A stretch of DNA of 64,000 nt from Schlesneria paludicola DSM 18645 (lineage in GTDB: Bacteria > Planctomycetota > Planctomycetia > Planctomycetales > Planctomycetaceae): the NCBI RefSeq assembly GCF_000255655.1, contig NZ_JH636435.1, positions 2,457,417 to 2,521,416 on the forward strand, read 5' to 3'. Each line of letters begins with the position of its first letter. The stretch's first letter is position 1. Below, in pieces: positions 9,940 to 18,653 of this stretch. A program made the position numbers and the translations under genes. The notes beneath the pieces were generated by a model that saw only the letters and a list, made by a program, of their open reading frames with translations, was not told where the DNA came from and searched no databases.

Positions 9940-10229
9940 GCGGATTCATCCTTGCTGAGGGTCACGTCGTCCGGCATCGTCGCCTGGCCAAGCAGGGCAT
10001 AAATGATCAGTAGACCAAGCACAACCCCGGCGCCCAGACCGATGGCCATCGAGTCGCCATAGTAAGCGCCCCCGGCGACAAATGTCAGCAAGATCCCCTG
10101 GCCAAACTGGCCGATCGCATGTGATCGCTCGCCCGTCGTTCGTGCCGAAATCAAACCGGAAATCCCGATCACGACACACCAGCAGGAATAAAGCAATCCG
10201 CAGATCCAGACGGTCATCATGCCATTCAC
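9936..10229 (-). CDS. Small three-helix membrane protein, NuoK-like by size and position
   Basis: 97 residues, three predicted helices (about 4-24, 41-57, 61-80) and a short acidic tail. NuoK is about 100 residues with three helices. The first segment (VVIGISGLISART) resembles the NuoK 'iGlyGll.Rrn' start and the end (GLLIIYALLGQATMPDD) its 'glaiLl.lyr..gt...'. The helix-2 glutamate important in NuoK proton transfer is not seen. It starts 15 bp after the upstream gene and overlaps the downstream NuoL-like gene by 4 bp, so the three are almost certainly one operon. Confidence 0.4.
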   Translation of the reverse strand: MNGMMTVWICGLLYSCWCVVIGISGLISARTTGERSHAIGQFGQGILLTFVAGGAYYGDSMAIGLGAGVVLGLLIIYALLGQATMPDDVTLSKDESA

Positions 10230-10244
10230 GCCAATCCCTTTCCG

Positions 10245-11087
10245 TCAGACTGAGGGTGAACTGAGATCCGTCTCGGGCCGCGCGCTTTTCAATGACGCAA
10301 ACTCGTCAAGCGACATCGACAGGCACAAAAACACGATCCCCGACAAGAGCACGATCAGATCGACTCTCGATCCGATCGACAACTCGAGCCGCGGTGATTC
10401 CGGGGGCAATGGACTGTGCCGACGATGAAAACGCATCAATTGTTCCTGCGAGGGAAGAGTTGAATGTCGCGGGCTGCGATTGATTCGCGTTGTTTCCACA
10501 CGAATCGAATAGGCCAGCGTTCCAACCAGAACGCAGGCGAGAACACCATTCAAGATCCCCGACAACCAAAACGTGTCAGACCATTCAGAAGAATGCGAGG
10601 CGGGCCGGAACCGAACAAGATTCCGCCATCTCTGTCGCCCTTCGTCTGGACTGACGCTTCGCCAGATCCGAATCAGTTCGCCCATCAGCGGTTTCGCAGC
10701 AATCGCGGCGACCAGACAAAGTCCCGCAGCCATCCACATCGCACCGACGGAGAGGCAAAACCCCGCACTGGCCAGGGTCATCAACACGTAACTGATAGAT
10801 TGGCTGTCCGCGGTGAACCGGCCTCGCATCCAAACAGACGCCGCCAGCCCCAATGAAATACAGATCGCCAGCCCGCCCTGTATGATGTCACGCGGGAGGA
10901 AACTGAAACCGGAATTCGTCAGTCCAATTCCCAGCGCCACGAAGATCAATAGCAGGTAAACCCAGGACGCGATTCCAGACCAGACACGGATTTCGCGATG
11001 AACACGAGGATGCTGCCAAACCGCGAACGATGCGACCCACATGCCCAGCAGCACGATGAGCCACCAGGGAAGGTAGGACTCTTCCAT
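10245..11087 (-). CDS. Six-helix membrane protein, possibly NuoJ-like
   Basis: 280 residues with about six hydrophobic helices (roughly 6-25, 37-57, 68-85, 97-130, 174-195, 246-262) separated by polar loops; the 200-240 loop is Arg/Pro/Ser-rich. First gene of the tight three-gene membrane cluster. The opening segment (VASFAVWQHPRVHREIRVWSG) is loosely like the NuoJ 'rNPvhaal.lvlsF' start. Otherwise I infer a NuoJ-like identity mainly from gene order J-K-L, because the family's conserved VYvGAimVLF helix is not clear. Treat as an unassigned membrane protein. Confidence 0.4.
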   Translation of the reverse strand: MEESYLPWWLIVLLGMWVASFAVWQHPRVHREIRVWSGIASWVYLLLIFVALGIGLTNSGFSFLPRDIIQGGLAICISLGLAASVWMRGRFTADSQSISYVLMTLASAGFCLSVGAMWMAAGLCLVAAIAAKPLMGELIRIWRSVSPDEGRQRWRNLVRFRPASHSSEWSDTFWLSGILNGVLACVLVGTLAYSIRVETTRINRSPRHSTLPSQEQLMRFHRRHSPLPPESPRLELSIGSRVDLIVLLSGIVFLCLSMSLDEFASLKSARPETDLSSPSV

Positions 11088-11185
11088 GACGTTCTTCCCA
11101 AGTGACAGAACGCACTGGATGACAGGGATCGCCCCTCATCCATCATCCAGTGCGAGACTGAAACAGTTCCACGAGCGACCGCGCG

Positions 11186-11527
11186 TTATCGCGCCGCACG
11201 TTGAGGAACGACGCGCTTGTTGACGTCAATCTGCACTTCGCCGAACGCTTGTTCGTGGCGTTGCAGGAATGCGCCCAGCGCCAACCACAACCGCTTTGCG
11301 GTAAAGTAATTGACAACCAGTCGCTGCGAGATTTTGACAGGAACTGGCTGTGCCCCGGCCGCCTGCGGATTCAAGCCAAAATCCAGAATCATTTCTTCTG
11401 GAAGTCCCGAGACGCGTGCGAAGTTCGCGTAAAGCGGCTCCAAATCGCTCGGTTCAACCACTTGTTGAACTTGCTGAGTCGCCGCGGTGCGCTCTTGGTC
11501 AGATGCGTGATTTTCGAGTTCTGCCAT
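11186..11527 (-). CDS. DUF3467 family protein
   Basis: 113 residues from the ATG at 11527 (MAELENHAS); an ATG 60 bp upstream would add a tail untypical of the family. The DUF3467 pattern is present: LYANFARVSGLPEEMILDFG, a short insert, then VKISQRLVVNYFTAKRLWLALGAFLQRHEQAFGEVQIDV. These are small soluble proteins of unknown role, common in planctomycetes. It lies about 100 bp upstream of the NuoJ/K/L-like cluster on the same strand and may be co-transcribed. Confidence 0.75.
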   Translation of the reverse strand: MAELENHASDQERTAATQQVQQVVEPSDLEPLYANFARVSGLPEEMILDFGLNPQAAGAQPVPVKISQRLVVNYFTAKRLWLALGAFLQRHEQAFGEVQIDVNKRVVPQRAAR

Positions 11528-11679
11528 ACTTTTTGTCTCACATGCGATTGGTGAACATTCGAACGGATTGAGGCGAAATAGCATCATCTCTTCGACAAAC
11601 TCTGGTTGTCAATGACGGAACCGTTGATGAGAAATCGCGACACTTCACCCAAAACTCCAACTCAACGCAAATATCCCAT

Positions 11680-11707
11680 TTGACAATCCTCAAGTCCGAT
11701 CTATCTT
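11680..11707 (+). promoter_or_regulatory. Candidate housekeeping promoter
   Basis: TTGACA at 11680-11685 and TATCTT at 11702-11707 with a 16-bp spacer. The -35 hexamer is perfect and the -10 matches 4 of 6 of the sigma-70 consensus. It points toward an intrinsic terminator about 85 bp further on, with no good ORF between. Confidence 0.4.
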
Positions 11708-11713
11708 TCTGGC

Positions 11714-11850
11714 ATCGGGGGAACGACACCCGACACGAATTCGACGCAAACAATGAAACATGTTCAACTTCGAAAGAGGTTGAACATCCGAACGCGGCAA
11801 GGAGAAGCTGGGAGCTTCGAGGGGACCTTGCCGCGTTTTTTCGTTTTTAT
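11714..11850 (+). ncRNA. Candidate small RNA
   Basis: Predicted transcript of about 135 nt from the promoter at 11680-11707 to an intrinsic terminator. It would hold two stem-loops: a 9-bp stem (11760-11768 with 11779-11787, ATGTTCAAC/GTTGAACAT) and the terminator. The flanking genes are DUF3467 on the opposite strand and a start codon 270 bp downstream, so it is not the tail of a plus-strand gene. It could be a leader RNA for the secretin genes that terminates early. Evidence is structural only. Confidence 0.4.
11791..11850 (+). terminator. Strong intrinsic terminator
   Basis: Perfect 12-bp stem (AACGCGGCAAGG at 11791-11802 with CCTTGCCGCGTT at 11826-11837), an inner 6-bp stem GAAGCT/AGCTTC at 11804-11818, then TTTTTTCGTTTTT partly overlapping the stem end. 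The U-tract lies on the plus-strand side only. Confidence 0.8.
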
Positions 11851-12119
11851 CCGCGTCACAATCTCTGTACCGCCAGCGAGTTCCGCTGTCTCAACGCGCA
11901 ATTCGCCGCTCTGAATTCGTTGCATTTTCGCAACTCTGGGCCTCACCCGTTCCTGATACGGCTGTGCCCGCAACAGAAATCTCAACGACCTCCTCAAATC
12001 CTGCTCGGATTACCGAGATTCACAACAGTCTCAGCCGGTCGAAACCCGATATTCGATTCAACCGTCCTGATCGATCCCAACATTCGAAGCTCGCTGAATC
12101 GAAGTGGAAAGATTGTTGA

Positions 12120-12644
12120 ATGCTCGCCCTTGCATCGTCTGTCCGCCCGAAGCACCACGTCCGCGCGGCCTCAGGTCGCCTGCAGGGCACACTCTTTCTG
12201 GTTCTGCTGACTGGAATAATTTGCTGGGGAACTTGTTTCGTTCGCTCCGTCGTCCGCTTCACCTCGGCGTCTCGCGTGACTCTGAATTCGAATCGAATCA
12301 ATGCTTCAGAAACCTCTGTGATCGCGTCCTCCTTCGCCGCCCCCACTTTTGAGGTGGACGAAAATCCGGACGACAATTCATCCGAAACACAAACTCCACG
12401 CAATGACGTCAACCGCGTCACAACCGATCTGACTGTGCAAAGCGTCCTCCTGAGTCCAACGCGTCGAATCGCCATGATCTGCGATCACCTGGTTTCCGAA
12501 GGTCAACTCGTCGCATTGCAGGGCCACTCCTTCAAAGTGACCGCGATCAGTGAATCAGGCGTGGACCTGACGATCGCCGAGTCTCGTTTTCACCTGCCAC
12601 TCGCGCTGAGTTTCGGAACCGAATCAGAAATGCCGCAGGAATAA
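12120..12644 (+). CDS. Secretin-associated inner-membrane protein (GspC/PilP-like)
   Basis: 174 residues: a short basic N-terminus, one membrane helix (about residues 23-42) and a periplasmic region. The C-terminal part (LLSPTRRIAMICDHLVSEGQLVALQGHSFKVTAISESGVDLTI) follows the small beta-domain of GspC/PilP/GspB-type proteins, in which a modified peptide repeat 'R.A.Ing..v..G..v.g..v..I....V.L' docks onto the secretin. It lies 46 bp upstream of a secretin gene, which supports that role. The exact family is inference. Confidence 0.55.
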   Translation: MLALASSVRPKHHVRAASGRLQGTLFLVLLTGIICWGTCFVRSVVRFTSASRVTLNSNRINASETSVIASSFAAPTFEVDENPDDNSSETQTPRNDVNRVTTDLTVQSVLLSPTRRIAMICDHLVSEGQLVALQGHSFKVTAISESGVDLTIAESRFHLPLALSFGTESEMPQE

Positions 12645-12690
12645 TCACGAAAATCACGGTTCGTGATGGGCAGTGGTCAGGGACGATGTC

Positions 12691-15174
12691 ATGCTGCGAC
12701 CTCAATCCTCATTCAGTAAGGCACAATTGGCCATCGCCTTGGCCATTGGTGTGCCACTGGTGATGCTGATGTTCGCGGGGTTACGCGCGCGGCAGTTGCA
12801 GTCGACCGCGAATCCACGTTGGGCGCAATTCGCCAAACTCTCTGGCCCTAAACCAACAAGCGAAGACCAGCACAACTCGCTCCACAAGACGCCGGTCAAA
12901 ACGGCAAGCCTGTTGTCGGATGAATTCTCGAATTCACCCCCTGTTCGCCATCGTGCATCTCTGGACTTTACCGGTTCCGTCGCAGGACACAGCACGATCG
13001 AGATGCCTGTCCGTGCCATGCCTGGAACCAAGTCGGCAACCACCCCTGAACCTGCCGCCGAACCCGAACCGCCACAGGCAGCCTCGAAAGCGGAGCCAAT
13101 TCCGCAAGAACAGATACCGTCAGTCCGCCAACTGATCCTGTTCCGTCCCATCGACGAAGCCCAGGGTCAGGACAACTTCGAAACAACCGTCCGCCTGGAA
13201 ATGCAACTGCGTGACGTCGGACGCCGGTTGGATCGTCTGTCACAGCGGCAAGAGGAACTGGTCCGGCAGCGAACCGAAGATGCAAAAAAAAACGAACAGA
13301 GATTGCGTCAAGCACAGCTCAAATCGGAAAAGCATGAATCCATCGCGGCACTGCGAGCTTGGTTGAAGGAAGATAGTCAGGACGCGGAGCCTACGTTCGT
13401 TGCACCACGCGAATCCATCTCGCCACGTGAGGAAACAAAACTCAATCCTGACACGTCTGTGGGAAGCCACCCCGCGCCCACGCCACGCCGCGAGACACCG
13501 CCCACGATTCAAATCCCCCCAGCCATTGCGCGATCTTCCTCAGAGCCTACAGCCGCACCTCGAATTGCCGCACCTCAACAGTCCGCGGCAAAGCAACGAT
13601 CTGCCATAGTCCCAGAACCAGAACGAACAGTAGCAGAACAAACTCCAGCAACGCCTGCACCTTCAGCGGCACACACGTTCGTTGAAGTGGAATCCCCCGA
13701 TCGTCTCAAAAATCCGGCCATCGCGCCACCACTACAGCCCAGAGACGCAATTCGTATCGAACCCAGCGCGCAGGCGACAGATGTCTTCACAATGGACGTT
13801 CGCGACGGCGATGTCCGAGAATTTTTCCACAGACTGAGCCAGACGGCGCACGTCAGCATTCTCGTCAGCCCCGAAGTTTCAGGCCCCATCACGCTGTCAC
13901 TGCGCAATGTGCGACTCGAAACCGCCTTGAATGCCATCGCCAAGTCGCAAGGATACGTCGTCGAACGCGAGGGCGAGATCACGCAGATTTCGACAATCGC
14001 GGAAGCCGCACAACTGAAACGTCAAAAACGAACGCTGGTGATGCGCGTTTACCAACCGAGTTTCCTCAGCGCCGCAGAACTCAATCGTTTGATCATCCCG
14101 TTGCTCTCAAGCGATGGACGGCATTCGTCGAGTGCAGTCCCAGACAGGGCAGGGGACCAGACCGAGGACTCAGACACCGCCCAGCGAGACGTTGTGATCG
14201 TTCAAGATGTGGCCGATATTCACGACCGTATCCAACAAATTCTGGTCGAGATGGACGTTCCTCCACTGCAGGTCGAAATCGAAGCCCGGATTCTGTCCGT
14301 GGCGTTGCCCGAGGCCGGGCCGCACGGAATCGATCTACGAAAGCTTCCATGCGTTCCGGGCGCAAACACACTCCACTGTTCTTCGACCGACGGAGAACTC
14401 AAACAAGCGACTCTCGCTTGCAGCGTACCGACGTTCGTCAACTCAGTCTCGTCACTGGGCGAGACGCAAGTTTTGACGACCCAGCGAATTCAAGTCTTGA
14501 ACAAACACCGCGCCGAAATGCTGATTGGTGACCGAATTGGCTATCAGTCTTGTGCCGGTGGTGCGATTCAATTTTTGGACTCGGGCACGCGGCTGGTCTT
14601 TCGCCCATCGATCTCGGCCGATGGCTGGATCAAACTGGAAGTTCAACCAGAACATCACTCCATTCAATGGGACAAACGCAGCAAGACACCACGCCAACGA
14701 ACCATCGAGATGTCGACACACGTGATGGTGCCCAACGCCGCTACACTCGCCATCGGTGGCCTAATCACCGAGCAAACGATCGAGACCACTCAGCGAGTCC
14801 CCGTCGTCGGTGCGATCCCCGTGGTCGGCTCACGCTTCCGTCACCGCCAGGAATTGATTCAGCGCAGGGAACTAATCCTTCTGGTCACGCCACACATCGT
14901 TGCGGATTGCGTACCACCTTCCGACGCCGGACCGGCAGTCGGTCTCACGCACATCCGTTCGCCAAAGACGCCCCAGGACAAGCACTCAATCGATCGCTTG
15001 GAACTCGCCCGCGCCCACTACACGCGCGCCACCGCCTATCTGCACGAGGGAAACACCGTCAAGGCACGTCAACAGATCGAAGCTTCGTTGCACCACAATC
15101 AACACGACGCCGAAGCCCACCGTCTGCGATCTGCGATCGATCAGTCATTGGCGCAATACAACATCGCAAGATAG
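12691..15174 (+). CDS. Secretin (GspD/PilQ superfamily) with N-terminal anchor and C-terminal repeat
   Basis: About 827 residues. The ATG at 12691 has AGGGA seven bases upstream; a GTG at 12673 is in frame. Order: membrane helix (about 10-28), Pro/Ala-rich linker, charged coiled coil (about 165-220), a second Pro-rich linker, an N0/STN-like domain (FTMDVRDGDVREFFHRLSQ to VEREGEITQI), an N1-like domain, and the secretin barrel with the typical VPVVGAIPVVGSRFRHR and RRELILLVTPHIV. About 70 residues beyond the barrel form a TPR-like helical pair (RAHYTRATAYLHEGNTVKARQQIEASL). It forms an outer-membrane channel for type II secretion or type IV pilus-like export. An anchored helix in place of a cleaved signal peptide is unusual for a secretin. 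Confidence 0.85.
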   Translation: MLRPQSSFSKAQLAIALAIGVPLVMLMFAGLRARQLQSTANPRWAQFAKLSGPKPTSEDQHNSLHKTPVKTASLLSDEFSNSPPVRHRASLDFTGSVAGHSTIEMPVRAMPGTKSATTPEPAAEPEPPQAASKAEPIPQEQIPSVRQLILFRPIDEAQGQDNFETTVRLEMQLRDVGRRLDRLSQRQEELVRQRTEDAKKNEQRLRQAQLKSEKHESIAALRAWLKEDSQDAEPTFVAPRESISPREETKLNPDTSVGSHPAPTPRRETPPTIQIPPAIARSSSEPTAAPRIAAPQQSAAKQRSAIVPEPERTVAEQTPATPAPSAAHTFVEVESPDRLKNPAIAPPLQPRDAIRIEPSAQATDVFTMDVRDGDVREFFHRLSQTAHVSILVSPEVSGPITLSLRNVRLETALNAIAKSQGYVVEREGEITQISTIAEAAQLKRQKRTLVMRVYQPSFLSAAELNRLIIPLLSSDGRHSSSAVPDRAGDQTEDSDTAQRDVVIVQDVADIHDRIQQILVEMDVPPLQVEIEARILSVALPEAGPHGIDLRKLPCVPGANTLHCSSTDGELKQATLACSVPTFVNSVSSLGETQVLTTQRIQVLNKHRAEMLIGDRIGYQSCAGGAIQFLDSGTRLVFRPSISADGWIKLEVQPEHHSIQWDKRSKTPRQRTIEMSTHVMVPNAATLAIGGLITEQTIETTQRVPVVGAIPVVGSRFRHRQELIQRRELILLVTPHIVADCVPPSDAGPAVGLTHIRSPKTPQDKHSIDRLELARAHYTRATAYLHEGNTVKARQQIEASLHHNQHDAEAHRLRSAIDQSLAQYNIAR

Positions 15175-15449
15175 TTCACGCGCAGCCCCCAAAAAACACT
15201 CTTGGCAAGCTGAGAGCAAACGCTTTTCGGCTCGCCAATATGTTACTTCGTCATCAATCGCAGCCAGGGCAATCGCAGCAATCCCAATCAAGCAACATGA
15301 CGTCCTTCACGTAAGTAATTTTGACTTCGCCCGCCGCAGGCAACAAACCCGTTAGCGACCGTCTGAATTGACAAATACGTGACTACAACTCAATACTGAT
15401 CTCGATCCACTTGAACAAATCTACACTACGTATCTTTTTGGAGTTGATT
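15175..15449. other. Intergenic spacer after the secretin gene
   Basis: 275 bp. No gene or clear terminator is visible. Base composition becomes more AT-rich toward the next ORF. Confidence 0.4.
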
Positions 15450-15866
15450 GTGAAGGTATTGCAAACACTTGGTAGGCATGGCGGAGCTCAAGAAGGAGTT
15501 TTTCAATACAAGCGATCAACAAATGGCGTCGTGATTGATAACTCAATCGGGTCTGCATCTGTAACTCCACCCGTCGCCACGCTAAGCACCACCGAGTGGA
15601 CAACGATATTGCTGGCGATAGAGAATGCACAACAAGCTTCTTTCCGACTGACTGGCCAACCGCCATTCGCAGAGCCCCCAAATCAAAGTCTCTATCAACT
15701 TTTTAGTGATGCTGTCCCAAATCCAGCCGGTGGTTGGAATTGGCACGACTCCCGAAAAGCAGCTATTTGCGCAATCTTAGAGCATGAAGGCAGCATCGAT
15801 CTCTATCATGGCGTTCTTGGGCCACTCCATGCCGCGAATATTACAATTGCCCGAGATATTCCGTGA
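15450..15866 (+). CDS. Orphan hypothetical protein
   Basis: 138 residues from a GTG at 15450, preceded by GGAG with a six-base gap; a TTG at 15411 is also in frame. The product is soluble, with no signal or membrane segment and a normal amino-acid mix (TEWTTILLAIENAQQASFRL, GWNWHDSRKAAICAILEHEG). I do not recognise a family. It stands alone between the secretin gene and a gene-poor stretch of lower GC, so recent acquisition is possible. Confidence 0.5.
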   Translation: MKVLQTLGRHGGAQEGVFQYKRSTNGVVIDNSIGSASVTPPVATLSTTEWTTILLAIENAQQASFRLTGQPPFAEPPNQSLYQLFSDAVPNPAGGWNWHDSRKAAICAILEHEGSIDLYHGVLGPLHAANITIARDIP

Positions 15867-17196
15867 CTGTTGGAAACGAAAGATTTATCGCGATTAAAAC
15901 AAGGCCACACGAGTGCTTGCACCATTGCCCCAAGAGACGCTCGAAGCCGAGATTGTCGACAAATACGGCACTTTATCGCGTTTCTCATCGTCCAAACCAT
16001 TAGCATTAAATACTGATTTGATTCTGAAAATATTGCGTACGAGAGCAGTGATCGAAATGGCGCAATCAGTCAAGTTGCGACGGGCAACGTTACGAAGGAC
16101 TTGCTTGGGTATCGTATACCGCAGGAAAGAAAAACGTTCGGCGAACCGAGAAGCATCCGCCTTCTGTTCCTCCGCCTCGAATTAGGCTGTGTTGCCGAAT
16201 AGCGAAAGAAACCAGACCTGAAGATCCAAAAGCGAGGCGACGTGTTAAAACAAAGATTACCAACTCTCGACTCGCCTGAATTAATCCGAAATGATGTCAG
16301 AGTGTTTTAAATTTAACGTCCGGATTGCATGGCCACACCCGCTCAAAATTTCGCTCCAAGCTTGAAACACCAACGTCGTCTGGACGGTATAAGAAAAGCA
16401 CCAATTTCATCCACTTCGCCGCGTCGCCCGTCAAGTTGATCACCATATCAGATGATCAACTTGGCGTGATTCAAAAACATCGGATGTTGCTCTAATTGTA
16501 GCCCTACTCACGTTTTATGAGCCAATAGGAATGAGTGGCAGTGTCGGTTTTTGATCCCCGCTGCCGAACTCCCGCTTTTGAGACGCTTCGCCGGCGCCTG
16601 ATGGACGTCCTCAGCTCGGGTAATACCTGAAAGTCGCACCACTCATTCCCAGAGCTGAGCGTGGAAACGAGGGGAAAATACTGACGAGCGCAGATTCAAG
16701 GGCTCCTGCTTGGCACAGCCTCGTATAATTTCGTTTTTTTGTACGACGGGAACGTGGCCTCAGCACCTTTGGGAGCCCGAAGTATTCCCAAACCGAAACG
16801 GAGAACGAACAATTCGTTCTCCGTGGTGCCGTATTCGGACCTTCCGTCAACGACTCATGGCAACTGCTGTACGATTGTTCGAAACAAAGTCACTTTCGAC
16901 AGGGCTCAGCGAAAACGGGGTTGTAGAGTCGTCAACGCGAACCTGAAATCTACCAAGAGTTTTCTGACAAAGGTGGATTACATTCGTGTCAGAAAAGCGA
17001 TTGCTCAGACAAAACCTTGGATTTTGTGTGCTTTCGATCACGAATCGCGCGGGCAAGGTCGGCGAGGATGACAGCGGCAGAATTTGCGCTTCCAGTTGTC
17101 GGCAGGTGGGCTAACCCCCTAAGATATATGTCTTCTTGTATGGACCTGCCGCCTGCCGCCCGCCTGACTTATAGAGTTTGCGAGGTTTCAATCAGA
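15867..17196. other. Gene-poor, AT-richer stretch
   Basis: About 1.3 kb with only short, unconvincing ORFs. GGAATGAGTGG (16528-16538) and CCACTCATTCC (16639-16649) form an 11-bp inverted pair about 100 bp apart. No transposase remnant is visible. The end may carry the promoter of the efflux genes. Confidence 0.4.
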
Positions 17197-18471
17197 ATGG
17201 ACGATCTCGCCATGAATGCGCAGCCTTGGATGGATGATTCCAAACGGATCATCAAGCGAGTGCTGTTCTGTTTCGGATGCTATGGCCTCTTGTTTCCGAT
17301 GGGGTGTCAGAAAGCGGCCGCTCCGCCTGCCCCCCCGAAGCCAGCCGAAGTTGTGATCCAGACTCCGGCTCTGGAAGATGTCCTCGACTTCGAAGAAACC
17401 ACAGGTCGTCTGGTCGCACGAGAAGCGGTCGACATCCGCTCCCGAGTCAGTGGCTATCTCGACAAAGTCTTCTTCGCCGATGGTACCAATGTTCAGGAAG
17501 GACAGCCGCTCTTCCAGATTGATGCACGTCCTTACGAAGCCGAGCTCGTTCACGCAACAGCGAACGTGGAACAGTCAAAGGCACGCGTCTCACGTTTGAA
17601 GCGCGATGACGAACGAAAGAAGAAACTGTTCAGCACCAAAAACGCGACGCAAGAAGATCTCGATCTCTCGGCGGCCGACCTCGCCGAAGGACAAGCCGGA
17701 CTCGAAGCATTGATCGCCACTCGCGATGTCGCGAAGTTGAATCGCGAATTCACCTTGATTGCCTCGCCGATTACGGGACGAATCAGCCGTCGTCAGGTCG
17801 ATCCGGGCAACCTGGTCAAGGCGGACGATACCGTGCTGGTTTCAGTGATGTCGCTGAATCCAATCTACGCGTATTTCGATATCGATGAACGAACCGTGCT
17901 GCGTGTCGAACGCTTGATCCGCGAAGGAAAGATCAAGTCGCCTCGAGATGCCGCCTACGAGGTTCAGTTTTCACTTGCGGACGAGGATGACTATTCGCGT
18001 AAGGGCATGATCGATTTCCTCGACAACCATATTTCCCCCACCACCGGTACCCTCCGTCTGCGCGCCACTGTCGAGAATGACGATTTGCTGCTGTCGCCTG
18101 GGATGTTCATTCGCTTGCATGTGCCGATTGGCAAACCGCATCCGGCATTGCTGATCCCCGAAGAAGCCCTGGGTTCGGATCAGGGACAGCGTTATGTCTA
18201 TGTGCTGAACGACAAAGACGAAGTCGTCTATCGACGGGTCCGGATCGGATTGCTTAAAGAAGGTCGACGGGTCATTGAAGAAGGTGTCACAGAGACCGAC
18301 CGCGTGATCGTCTCAGGTTTGCAACGCGTCCGCGTAGGAGCAAAAGTCAGCCCAAAGTTCGCGGAATCCAAAGAGAAGCCGGCCGCCCCCAAACCGGTCA
18401 CCCCCAGTACATCTGATGTGAAACCTCCAGTGGAAGCCAAAGCCACGACCGGCGTCGTCGGACGTCCGTAA
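17197..18471 (+). CDS. RND efflux periplasmic adaptor lipoprotein (AcrA/MexE-like)
   Basis: About 424 residues. The start at 17197 puts a lipoprotein signal near the N-terminus (RVLFCFGCYGLLFPMGC, lipobox PMGC). Then barrel-sandwich half TGRLVAREAVDIRSRVSGYL, hairpin coiled coil (HATANVEQSKARVSRLKRDDERKKKLF...), second lipoyl half (TLIASPITGRISRRQVDPGNLV), beta-barrel (PIYAYFDIDERTVLRVE) and the membrane-proximal end (HPALLIPEEALGSDQGQRYVYVLN). It bridges the inner-membrane pump and an outer-membrane channel. The pump gene follows after 180 bp; no TolC-type gene is in the window. Confidence 0.93.
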   Translation: MDDLAMNAQPWMDDSKRIIKRVLFCFGCYGLLFPMGCQKAAAPPAPPKPAEVVIQTPALEDVLDFEETTGRLVAREAVDIRSRVSGYLDKVFFADGTNVQEGQPLFQIDARPYEAELVHATANVEQSKARVSRLKRDDERKKKLFSTKNATQEDLDLSAADLAEGQAGLEALIATRDVAKLNREFTLIASPITGRISRRQVDPGNLVKADDTVLVSVMSLNPIYAYFDIDERTVLRVERLIREGKIKSPRDAAYEVQFSLADEDDYSRKGMIDFLDNHISPTTGTLRLRATVENDDLLLSPGMFIRLHVPIGKPHPALLIPEEALGSDQGQRYVYVLNDKDEVVYRRVRIGLLKEGRRVIEEGVTETDRVIVSGLQRVRVGAKVSPKFAESKEKPAAPKPVTPSTSDVKPPVEAKATTGVVGRP

Positions 18472-18653
18472 CAGATTGCCCAACGGCAAATGGCGGTTCG
18501 ACTGGAAACGCCAGCGTCTCAAGAGACCAGACCTTCCGAAGAAACGCACTGGGCTTGCCAGTGTCGCACGATGCGAGAATCGAGACGTGACGGAGTCAAT
18601 CCCCGACACGTCATCAGACTGTGACGCTGACGGAACACGCGGGCGAATTTGAC

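Noticed and set aside
16528..16649. 11-bp inverted pair GGAATGAGTGG/CCACTCATTCC as ends of an insertion sequence
   Set aside because: Only about 120 bp apart, no direct target duplication seen and no transposase remnant.
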